Positions 38,801-50,800 of a stretch of DNA of 64,000 nt are shown one piece after another. A program made the translations under genes and the position numbers. Every line of letters begins with the position of its first letter. The first letter of the stretch is position 1. A model generated the notes under the pieces. The model was not told the origin of the DNA. It ran no database searches and was given only the letters and a program-made list of their open reading frames with translations. Source of the stretch: Phoronis australis (taxonomy: Eukaryota > Phoronida > Phoronidae). The stretch lies in NCBI GenBank assembly GCA_002633005.1, contig NMRA01000060.1, positions 351,472 through 415,471 on the forward strand. The letters are read 5' to 3'.

Positions 38801-41800
38801 ACAAGAAATACATGTTAGAATCATGAAAAAGCATTAAATTTCAATTAAATGTGTGATTTAATTAAATACCATGTGTATTAAAAACATGTAATGTTTCAGT
38901 GAAACAAAATAACAATGGATTTCTGGCTATTTTCAGCTATATCAAGGATTACTCTGGCCATAATTAACATTTTTTCATACTTTAAAATGCGTAAATGTCA
39001 TAAGTACCGGTGCTAAAACACGATCATGATACAAATATCTGCCAAAGGTGAAGGAATTCTGTCAATATGATTGCACAACATAAAAAATCTAAATTTGCAC
39101 CCTGAGTGAAAAAATGCACTATGTTTATTAATTGCTGTATAGACTGTTCCAGTGGCAGAAATAAAGGCCTCTGGGATTTAGATTTATGATGATAGTTTGA
39201 AATGAGCTGCAGCACAGATATAAACTAATAATTCCTACTGCTCCTTAAATTGTGCTTTTAGACTGAATAGCTTGTCTCCATTATCTTCTCTGTAGTTAAG
39301 CTAGATTGTACACTGCCGTAAAATTTATCAAGCGGTTTACATAATGCATAATTAATGTAGAATTGTAGGAAGAGGCACCGTAACTATAGTTCTGATTTGG
39401 TTACTGGAAGTTATGTGTTGACCAGTGAGTGAGATGGCACGTATTTAATTGTATACTGTGACTGTGTTCTAGATGCCATTACTTGATCATACCAAACTGG
39501 AGGGTCATCGGCAGTACAGGCTGGCTCACCTGTTGTTGTCCATGATTGGGGCGGGTTACGTCTGGCAGGAAGGGGACCAGGGAGTCGCCAAGGTGAGATG
39601 CTGGGCACACCTTTTTGATCAGCCATGAATGACCACCATAGTCTACGGGGCCTGACCCGTAGATCTGATGAACGTTGCCTGATTGTTACCAAAAATGCAC
39701 TTGCTAGTACGATTTCTGTTTTATTGATGAATTTGGTGGTGTGATGTATTTGTTATAAATTATAAGTTATCCTTTTACTAAATTTTGAAGGTGCAGTACT
39801 CAGTATTTTCACTTATGAGTCTGTCTAAAATTTTCATTTAATCCAACATTTTGGAAGACAATTTATTGCCTTGGGAAGATTATTGCTGCTTGACACAAAG
39901 CTCATGCTGTGCACTGACCATAGTTTCGAGCAATAGCAAATTACTTGTTCTTACCTATTCCAGAAATCGGTTCTAATCTGAGTAAGCAAAAAATCCATTT
40001 GATACATTGTTGAGTTTTTTTAACCATGACATAATACCTCAGCTGTGAAGTGAGTTTGTTTAAGAAAATTTAAATTTAATCAATGACATTCACCTGGTGT
40101 CTGTCCCGCAGTCTGTACCCAAGAATCTGGCCGTCCCATGGTGTGGAGTGAGCAACCATCTTGGTTTGCCACCTGTTATTGTTCACACATCACTCTGCAT
40201 GGCTAACTGGAAAATGACCGATCCGAATGGGTGAGCGTTCTTTGTAAATCTCTAGCCCAAAACTGAATTATCACCATGGGAGGCTCACATGTTTTGCACA
40301 AAAATATTTGCTAAGATTGTCATATTTTACGTATTAGTTAGAGGCTGATTACCTTGCTTCAAATAGGAACTTTGCCAAATGCCGTTTTCCATCTACATAG
40401 TTAATTAGCTAAGCTACTGATAGACTTAGGGCTGTTTCAGTGAAAAATGTATGGGAGGGGTGAAGGCACTCTCATTTCTTACCCACCGCCCATATTTTTC
40501 TTTTATTTCTCCAACGCACAACTCATAATTTTTAATTAGGTTGAAATATAATGTGTTTTTTGAGATAATCAACCTGTCTTGTCAAAACTAAAATGGCCAA
40601 CAGGGGTGCTACGGTATCCAAATCTGTCCGAAAGTTGACTGGTGCTGGTGCATAGCAGCTGTCTATTTCTATGCCAAATGCCATCATGATCTGTTTGGCG
40701 TTTTCAAAATAATGGACGGACAAGCAATGACTTGAGCAGTCGAAAACTAGCAGGGGGTTCCACAGTAGTTGAATCCGTCCAAAAATTGACTGGTGCCTGC
40801 ACATTCTTGCCGTATACCTCAAAGTTTTTGCGAGTGCAGAAAAATTCCATGTGAGATCACAACCCATGTCATTTACCACAAACATGTTTTTCAAAGACAC
40901 CTGCAAGCAATACTTTATGCAGCCACTAGGTTTTCTCTGTCCACTGTGTGTCTGTATTTTCAATTCCTGGATCTACAAATGTCAAACTGTCTCCACGAAC
41001 ACTTTTAGGCTGCTATGCCAAGTGAATATTTGGAACTTTTCTATCTGACTCCTCATACTTTTTATTTGAAAATCATCAATTTTAAATTCTTTGATGTGTT
41101 AACACCAGCTTAGTATTGCCGTAATTTTTAGTCTAATATGGCTGCTGTACAATGTGCATGTAATCAAGTTGCTCATGACTTGAGTAAGGATATAGTGCAC
41201 ATATTGCATTCTGTACATTAGCAACATAGGCTTGTTTTGTGGTTTTTGGATAGTTTTGAGTATCTGCCAAGTGCATATTTGGTGAGTTTGGATTTCTTTT
41301 GAGAGTCCATGTTTCGCTGAAAATACCAACCTATCAACATTTACAGATCAAAAAAATTTTTATGATTTACTTCTTTCAAGAAGGACTATCAATAATTAAA
41401 TTTTCTTCAAAAGATAATCACCCACAGATATTTATTTCGACTGCTGTCCCCCCTCCCCTCCCATAGGCATTTTGCTGGAACAGCCCTTATTATTTTCTTT
41501 ATTTTTTTTGAAAATTTTAGAAATTGAAATAAAATTTCACTTGTCTGTCAAACTGTGTGCTAATTCTGCATGCAGAAATACGATTCATGAGATCTGCATG
41601 CACTTCTCACGTAATCTTTTCATTCATTAATAGGTTGTTAAAATTACAATTATCAAACTTCAACTTCCAGGTAAGTCTCGTTTAATTTGTAAATTACATA
41701 TGAAGAATTAATGTAGCACTTGACCAATTTAGGACACGATATATCAGATAGGTGGAATTTATCTTCCCGTTTTATGCGCAAATATTTATAAATGTGGTTA

Positions 41801-44800
41801 AATAGCAATAGGACTTTCGTTGCTGTCTAAAAATACTTCTTTAATACTGATCGCATCTGTGCTGTAGCGTCCCAAGGGACATCGTTGAAAGAACAAACGA
41901 TAGATAGATTGTTTTAAACTTATATTAAATCGCAGCACTTTGTGATATGAGACGTCAGTGGGTAGCAAGAGGTCATAGTAAAAGGTCGTGACACAACAAA
42001 CCATTCACAACATTGTTGGATACTTGGCATAGCAGGTGATCAAACAGATCCTATATCATCAATAGGGCAAATAGCCAGCCAGTGGACAGAGCAGATGAGA
42101 CTAATTAAATAGAGACAGTGCTTTACTGTAGCCTGTGAATTGATGGTTTAGAACAGGCTTCTCCATCAGTATAATAAATGACTCGAGTAATAACAATCTT
42201 TGTTTATATTTGTCTATATACCAGTTCCATTCCAGACCTGTCATCGTGTCATCGGAGTGCTTTGAGTAATTGATAGGCACTCAACAGTGTCAATGACCTT
42301 TGAACAGTGAAAAAATGGCCATTATTTTTGTTTGAAATTGGTGAGATTTTATGGTAGTTGAAGTGGATGTATGTTTTGGAATTAGTTATGATGTTTTGCG
42401 AGTAGTGTAAAATCAAATGTTTGAACTAAAATGTGATCTCTATCTTTGTACAGTTGCTCTTATTGTGGCCAAAAACAATTGAAAATATTACTTGTTTGCG
42501 GCATTTTCTGATAAATAGCATACTAGTGACAGGACAACCTTGAACATGGCATTGACATGCCACAAGTATCCATGTAAATTGCACAATTTCCATACGTTTA
42601 CATGATGTAAATTTTGTCGTCTGCTTATAAGGTTATGCCCGTTATGGCCAGCCATTCCTCAATATGACTATTGCCGGCCTAAACGCAAGTGTAAATGAAT
42701 GAAATTCTAATTACTTGCTCCTTTTCATTTCAGGCCTTATGATATTTGGTAAGTTTTATGCAATATCAAGGAGTTCTCCTGAAGATTTTATTGTGTTTTT
42801 TTAACTGTTCGGTCTTTAGGTACAATATTACATTTCTCAGTAAGTCGGGAAATAAAATTGTTGAAAAGTTGGTGATTTATATTGTTTCAAAAATTATAAT
42901 TGGAGGAAAAAAACTTAACTTTTAACCATGCTTTAATATTGGCTATATTACCCATAATGCAGTTTTTACATACATTAAAAAGCTGTGTCTAATGCTTTTG
43001 TGTTCTGACATTAAATATTTTTCATGTCACAGTAAGTTCGTAATTATGCAAACCTTCTCGTTTAATTCTGACTATTATTTGCTAATTTAACATGTTACCT
43101 CTAAAAGTGCTATAACGTTATCACTTACAGGGGTCCCAGATTTTGAGAACCAGTTTCATGCCTAGTGGAGAACACTGGTTCTCAAAGTGTAGGGCCCCCT
43201 GTGGGTGATTATCACCCCATGAGAAAACAATGTGAAATTGTATAACTTGGATCCAGTCATATCAAGAGGCTATGTTGAAGCGAGACAATCTGAGGGGTGA
43301 CTGCACGAACTGTCAAACTGCAAAACTTTTTTGTCTGAATTAACTTGCAAATATAAACTCTTCTTTAGTGAAAGGAACTGAGTTCTGATCTTGGCATATT
43401 GCCAGTTCTTTCTAAGTACAAAAATCTGTAATCTGAGTCTGGGATAAATTAAGACATTTTACACCGGGAAATGGTGTTAACGAAAAGTTAGCTTTGTTCG
43501 TAGTGTAACGGGGGCGGTATCTACGACCAAGGCGCCCCGATTTTACGAGCCCGGTGCGGACTGAGGGTGATGTTGAAAACTAAAAGTTGGTGAATAATAC
43601 ATAGGTTTATTGTAAGAATATATAACTACAATATTCCACACTTACAAGCAATCCAGTTGTTGCATGATTTAGTATCGCAGCGTTGTGATTTATACAGTTC
43701 TGATACACGGGCAAGCCAGTCGCTGATTAATAGTTGTGTGTGCAAGAACGGGGCAATTTGGTTATTCAGATCCGAAAGGTGAGATGCAATCAAGCTCGGG
43801 AGGAGCCCGAGAATTGCATGGGGCTAAACTGTTGGCAACCAAGTTCGGGAGGAGCCCGAAAACTGCACAAACAGTTGCAATTTTGGTGTGAGTGAAGGTG
43901 TAAATGTTTGCTTCTTGAACTCTGCGACTGGACTCCTCGTGTCTGACAGAGACAAAGCTTAAGTACACAATTTCAACCAATCAGACACGATCTGAAGGGC
44001 AAGGCCCATAGCTCCTAGCTCTGACCATATTTGGCCATGTCCAAAGGACTCAACATCATAGGAAAATTCCATACGTAATACACAGCTTGACCACTAGAGG
44101 GCGCATATATCTTACTTACATAATCATGTTCAGGGCACTCCTGTTACAGTAAAAGGGGTTCTAATTAGCCACTTCAAAGTCTGCCAAATGCCTGGCTCTT
44201 AGTAAGGTTCGAGTTTAGCTGCTCTCTTGTCCTATCTTGTATCGGACTTTGCTTTTTAACAGCAACATTGAGACCATATTCAACTTTCCTACTGGCACAT
44301 GGGGCTGTGGCTGGTTCATGAGAGTTACCATAGCGATAGAACTTCAAGCAGCGGATGGATTAAAGGTAGGACATGTGACATTACGGCGTTTTCCCGTTGT
44401 TCCCAACTTGTTCCATTCTATAGCCCAACAACAAGTTGGAAAGTTTACCCCTGTAGCCAACATCTTACAAAACGGATTAACTTCATTCTGGCATTCATGG
44501 TTGGAGGGCCAGCTCTCTTTTATTCAATAATTGCTCTAATCTTCAAAAAGATCGTATCTAGCCTGACTGGGCTGTGCTGTTAAAAATAAAAGTTAAGTTA
44601 TAACATATTTGAACATAAACCAATCCTCGTCTAATGGTGATCATGTTTAGTTTTTGAATCGCCAAAATCGCCCAACTGCAACCGAAGTTACGATATTCTT
44701 TCTGAATGTACCAATTGGCTCTGGGTTTGACAATGTTCACACATTGTCTGTAATAAGCCTGGTAGATAATTGGCCTGCCTGTTGTCATAACAAACAAAAG

Positions 44801-47800
44801 ACTTTGCTTGGCACTTAACAAAGAAGCTAGATGTTATCACATGCTCAGAACCCCCTTGGTCTGGTAAAGTCACTGAACGGGAAAATGCTGTCATGATGAA
44901 ATGGACTGCTTTAAGGTTACGTAAGACTTAAGAAAAATGTCCAAATTTGGCTAATTTGAAACATTTCTCTGAAATGGCTTATCGTAATTATAGGAAATGT
45001 TCAGATATTATACTTTATGCTCAGTTCTCCAAAACGCTGTTGGGAAATGTTTTTGAAGTGTTCTAGTTTTGCATGAGAGGCTTTTAAATAATGGATAAAA
45101 TTTTTCGTGAAAAACTCATTTGCATAAAGTGGAAACGAAATGATATTTTAGAAAACTGTTATTTTTTTGGCTCCCATCTTGAAGCTTATATCAAATAAAA
45201 TCTGATATTCTATCGATACTGTTGTTTTGCTTTCCATGTATCTTTTTTGCTAAATTTTACTAAAAAGCTCTGATAATGTGATCCAATTAATGGCATATTG
45301 GTAAAAGTCAAAAATCAAATTCTGCAGATTTTCTACTTTCAGAAAATATATGCCTTTACTGACTGAGTGAAAACCTATAGTTTGGTAGATATTTGGCTAA
45401 TTATTGAGACTTTACATAATCTTAAAGAAGGATGCATTTTTTGTTTTCACCAGTGTTTTGATTACAAAATATGTCTCGTAATATATCTTCATCTTTTGTT
45501 ACGTACCCGCGCTGTGGGACAAGTATCCAGATTTCACTGATTGGTTAGTCGGGATACAAAAGTGTCGTTATCAGTTCGGCAGCGATAGCAAATGGAGAAA
45601 GTTGGCAAACCAATGTTTACATAGTCCAGCTCTCTCATTGTCTGCATTCATCTGATAAGGTCACGCAATCCAGCAATCATGTTGTAAACAGCGCGCCTGA
45701 CGCTAATCGATACTTAAAAATACTATTTCCAAATGACTTTGAACAAATGTGGCGACAATGATGTTTTGTATGAAATACTATCGCCAAAACACTTCGAACA
45801 GACATAAACAATTGAGTTTGAGAGAAATTAGACATACTTTCACCTGCCGATTCCTTTGTGTGACTGTAAGCTCCGACTTGCGCACTACCACAGCTTTGTG
45901 TATAAACACAACAGGCTTGTTTGTCAAGTTTAATCAAATATAATTCTAGATCAGATCGAGATGTCAGAAATTTCTTGCTTTTAACAGTGCAAGAGAACGA
46001 GTACGTAATGTACTATTTCAATCAATTTTCCTAAATTCTTAAAAAGGCGTATTCATTGTGGTGTCCACTTTGTTGGTGTTGAAGCGAAAATAATTTTCTC
46101 GTGGGCTAGTTCTCTCTGTGTTTGCAACACACTCTTTTTGCATGAATACTTTTGGGTTGTACTGTTGTTAAGTGTTTTGTTGAAATTGGAAAGTTTAGTA
46201 CCCTCCCATGGTAAGGGTTGAGCTCTATGTGTTTTCCAGGCTCATGGCTAGAATTCCTGATTACCCCCTCTGCTTTGTTAACATTTCATCTATTTAATAG
46301 CGTAACATACCATGCCACTAGACTCAAAACCAAGAAATTTCCAACATCAGGATCTTATCTAGAATCACCCTCAAATAAACTTGACAAATAAGTCTATTGT
46401 GTTGGTACAAAATGCTGTGGTAAGCGGGTTAGAGCTTACAGTCACACAAAGGAATCGAATCAGCAGTTGATAGTTAAAGTCAAATTTCTCTGAAAGTCAA
46501 CTTTTTTCTCCATTCAAACCTTTTAACCTACTCAGGCAGTGTTTTGAGGAACTGGGTGGACTGTTTGCAACAATATTAGAAGCCCTTGGAAAATGAAAAA
46601 GATTAAATTTGGCAATTGTTTTTGTCCAAAATTGGTGAGATTTCTCCTGAACAAAAATTTGTTTTCAGCATGTTGCTGATATTTTCAGAGTATCACAGAG
46701 GGCATTCAAGCACTCAAAAATGACGACCCGAGGAGAGTGAAGGAGGCACTGGAAGGAAGTACTGAATCATTGAAGAAGATGAAACAAGCACTCACAAGGA
46801 TGCATGGTAGGATATTTACGTTTATAACTTTTAAACTGCTCTCCTTCAGGTAAGCTATTTGAAAAAAATGAAGAACTAGGGATCCATTTCATGAAAGTAA
46901 CTTTTAATTCTTAAAGGACTTAAAACAGAAATTTGGTCTTATACCCCCATTTCAAAATGGGCCGTTCCAGATTACACGTTGATAGAACTCTCCTTTTTCC
47001 CAGAGATGAGAATGCGTGTGACCTCTTTTTGGAAGTCGGGCACATTTTTGTGTCTCTTATTGGTGTTGGGAAGGCGAAGAATTTAACATCAGTCATCCAC
47101 TGGTATTTGTCCAGTTTATCAAACTTTTTTCACATCGGAGTTGCAGCTCTCGGCACAGCAGTAATACTTCATTGGCATTGTAACTTGTGAACCTGCAATG
47201 GCACATATGAGGCAGCATGATGGATGTTAATGGCATTTTGGGTAAATACAGTGAGATTGGAGTGTTACTGCATAACCCTATTGTTGAATAAGGGTTTAGC
47301 TAATCCTGAGCTCATCACAGTAGAAATCATTTATAGAAATTATCTCAGTGACTACCAGTTATGTGTCTCTCAGAGACTTTTTTGATCAAGTGAGACTTAA
47401 TTATTTTTCAGACCTATTTGCGTAAAATTTCTGTTTGAAGTATGAAGTCACTTTTGGTGATACAGACCCTAGGGCCACTTGCCACAATAAAAACAGCCTT
47501 GACATTTGCTTTGGTTGAAAAGACTTTTACCATTGCTACAGAGAACATGTAGAGTTTCACAAGTCAGAAAACAATTTAGAAAGTTACAAAGATGGGTAAC
47601 TTTCAAATTTTGACCACTTTCATTCAATCTGGTTATCTCTCAAATCCAGTGGAATGTTATAATTGTGAAATTTCACCAAGTTAGAACACAGTATGGCAGA
47701 CAAATGAAATTCCATTTTCCATAAATTCATAAAAATAATGCTTTAGAATGCTTGAGTTACACACGGTAACTACTACCATTGATTGTATTGAGAAATTATG

Positions 47801-50800
47801 TGCATTTACGTCAATGTTTGAAGACGTCAAAAATGAACAAAGACAGCCTCTGGCTGCAAGTTTTGCTCAGAATTGGTGAGATTTTATAAAACGGATTCTA
47901 TTTGAGAATATCTGGAAAAAGTAAAATGCATTCATTTTGGAGTTTATTTACTTTTTTGGTTGCTAAATTTGCTTCAATCTGGTTTACTGGATACATTTGT
48001 TTTCTTTTTCAGATTTAGATGTAAGCCATTTCTACAATACATTGAGACCTTTCCTAAATGGGTAAGTGAACTATGAAGCAGCAGCTATGCTATGCAAACA
48101 TGTTGAAAACCAAAATATTGTTTACTGACTATTAATCTGTAACATAGTTTAACATCGAAGGTTAGCTCGAAACTTGGGATTAAAGATTTGTTTGCTTACT
48201 CAAGCATTTTTATTTGGTATTAGTGTCACTGAATATTTTTCATATGTTATTTTTCCAAGCGGGTAACATAGTTTAACATCGGAGGTTAGCTCGAAATTTG
48301 GGATTAAAGATTTGTTTGCTTACTCAAGCATTTTTATTTGGTATTAGTGTCACTGAATATTTTTCATATGTTATTTTTCCAAGCAGGTAACATAGTTTAA
48401 CATCGGAGGTTAGCTCGAAATTTGGGATTAAAGATTTGTTTGCTTACTCAAGCATTTTTATTTGGTATTAGTGTCACTGAATATTTTTCATATGTTATTT
48501 TTCCAAGCGGGTAACATAGTTTAACATCAAAGGTTAGCTCGAAATTTGGGATTAAAGATTTGTTTGCTTACTCAAGCATTTTTATTTGGTATTAGTGTCA
48601 CTGAATATTTTTCATGTTATTTTTCCAAGCAGGTGTCAAATGGACCTATTTTGCATACCTCCATCACGTTGTCTTGGAAACAGTTTTAATTTGCAATCTA
48701 ATCCTTCTTTTTTGAATTACATAATGTATAGGTGGGGTGGATCTAGCTCAATATTACCTGATGGTCTCATCTATCAAGGTGTGCATGAAAAACCGATACA
48801 GGTAAATTGACACTTTGCTCTGTCAAGGAAATGCTTTAATTGCTCATTGCTTAGTGTTTTTTTTCAAATTGTTCTATATTTCTGGTATGTCAATTGCTGT
48901 TTAGAAACTAATCCGACTGTTACCTTGGGACATCCCATTTCACACAATGGCCGGGATCGAACGTTTTGATTTAATTTTGCAATGCATTACAAAAAGTCGA
49001 GCTGTGAAATAAGGCAAGGTGACACTTTTTGTTTGCCTTGGTTATACTGTGGTCTGAATGGATATCATTTTGGCTTAATAACTGCTTGTGAATCCGATCT
49101 GCCACAATTTTCTGCAATATGTTCTGAAGTTTGTCAAATTTGGCAATTTTTCAAGGGCTCTACATAATGTTAAAAAATACCACGTGGCTTGTACACTTCT
49201 GACATCGCATCTCCTGTACTTTTGGTTTAATACTATGTAGTGTTGTTAGTGGACTGTTAAATGTTTTACGAGAATGATAAAATAGTTTTCAGTGTTACTT
49301 TTAACCCGTTGTTGTTTTACAGTGCATCGGCGGTAGTGCTGCACAGAGCTGTATACTACATTGCTTTGATGAGTTTCTGGGTGTGGTACACTCTGCAGGT
49401 TAGTTTTTACTATCATCATCATATTGTGGGAAAAGAACCTCACATCAAACCTTAGCAATACGACCGTCCTGTATTACACAGTAACACTTGAATCTCGCTG
49501 TATTTAGCCACAATGTCACAAGACACGTCTACTGCCTCGTTTTCATCATGCCATTGGAGTTTCACGTGTTATTTGTTGTTGTCTGATTCTTTAAAAGTTT
49601 TTCTCGGTTGCATTACTCTATTCATCCTTCCAATGCCAACAAAGTATTAAAATTACTGCTGTGCTGTGGGTTGCAACTCTGACGTGAAAAAGTTTGATAA
49701 ACTGGATAATTATTAAAATACTCGTGGATGCGTGATCTGAAATTCTTTGCCTTCCTGACATCAATCAGAGACACCAAAATGTGCCTCACTTCCAAAACGA
49801 GGTCACGCGCTTTCTAATCTCCGGGACAAAGGAAAGTTCTATCTCCGTATAATCCAGGACGTCCCTACTAAAAGAAAATTTTCTTATTCACAATCTGAAA
49901 CATGGACTATAAACCAGGTCACTCATGCACCTCTGGTATAAAACGTCTTGAATTTTGGGTACGATGAGAGAAACTGATTCCTTTTTTATTTCTAATTTTT
50001 CAGTGGTCAAGTAAGAAGCGCATGAAAAGGATATTAGTTTTGACAGTGTTGGTCAAGTTTTGCAAATTTTGACTGCTTTGTTTCAGATAGTACTTTTCTG
50101 TTTGTGTTTCTGTGGTGACGTCAGAGGGTAGGCACCGGGATAGTCTCTGGCCCTCCTCCTTCCAGTATCGCACGCAATGTAAATTTGGAGATGCAACCAA
50201 GTTCGTGCTGGTTACACACGCTTCGATCTTTTCCCCTGATACGAGTTTTTGCTGCATCTCCGTATTGCAATCCTCGCTCTACGAGGCGCGTTCTTGCACA
50301 TCTCTTCTGCTGTTGTACAGTCTTGGCATCTGTAAGCGATTCACGCACTCTGGAGATTACATCTGCTGGTGTGAGAAGGAGGTCGGTAATCGTTTCTGCG
50401 GTGCCTGCAAGCTCATCCGCCTTGACGTTGAATGAGATGCCGCAGTGTCCTGGTATAAACACTGGTGAAGAGACCATTAATAGAGGTGAACAGAGGGATC
50501 CAGGAATCTTTCACATGACCATCTTTTAGCCTGCTTAGAGGCTGACGGAGTCTGTAAGTAGAAATGATCTGTTTGCAGGTGTTGTGTTCTGTGAGCACCA
50601 GACTAGGGCGTCTTCATATGCTTCATATTCAACTCTAAAAGACGAGTATTTTCCAACCCGTGCTGTTGACCATTCGAAGAGGTGTAGTCCCTCGCGAGTC
50701 CAAGCAACTGCTGGCCAAGCCATAGTGTCATCTCTTAGTGAGCCGTCCGTTGCAACAATGATTGTGGGAGATAGTTCTTCAAGCCATTCCAATACAGTTG

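Larger units (their letters stand above)
43504..44148. mobile_element. Probable solo LTR (645 bp)
   Basis: Starts TGTAAC and ends GTTACA (TG...CA), flanked by GTAG and GTAA. Contains CCAAT, a CArG box, a CTCF-like core and two hairpins. No gag-pol sequence nearby, and the target duplication is imperfect, so this is a probable rather than a certain call. Confidence 0.5.

Noticed and set aside
40532-40963. 144-codon minus-strand open frame in IDO intron 4
   Set aside because: No recognisable motif, and similar-length open frames occur by chance in this much sequence.
46933-47190. Plus-strand open frame with hydrophobic stretches
   Set aside because: It is the antisense shadow of the THAP-like relic on the minus strand.
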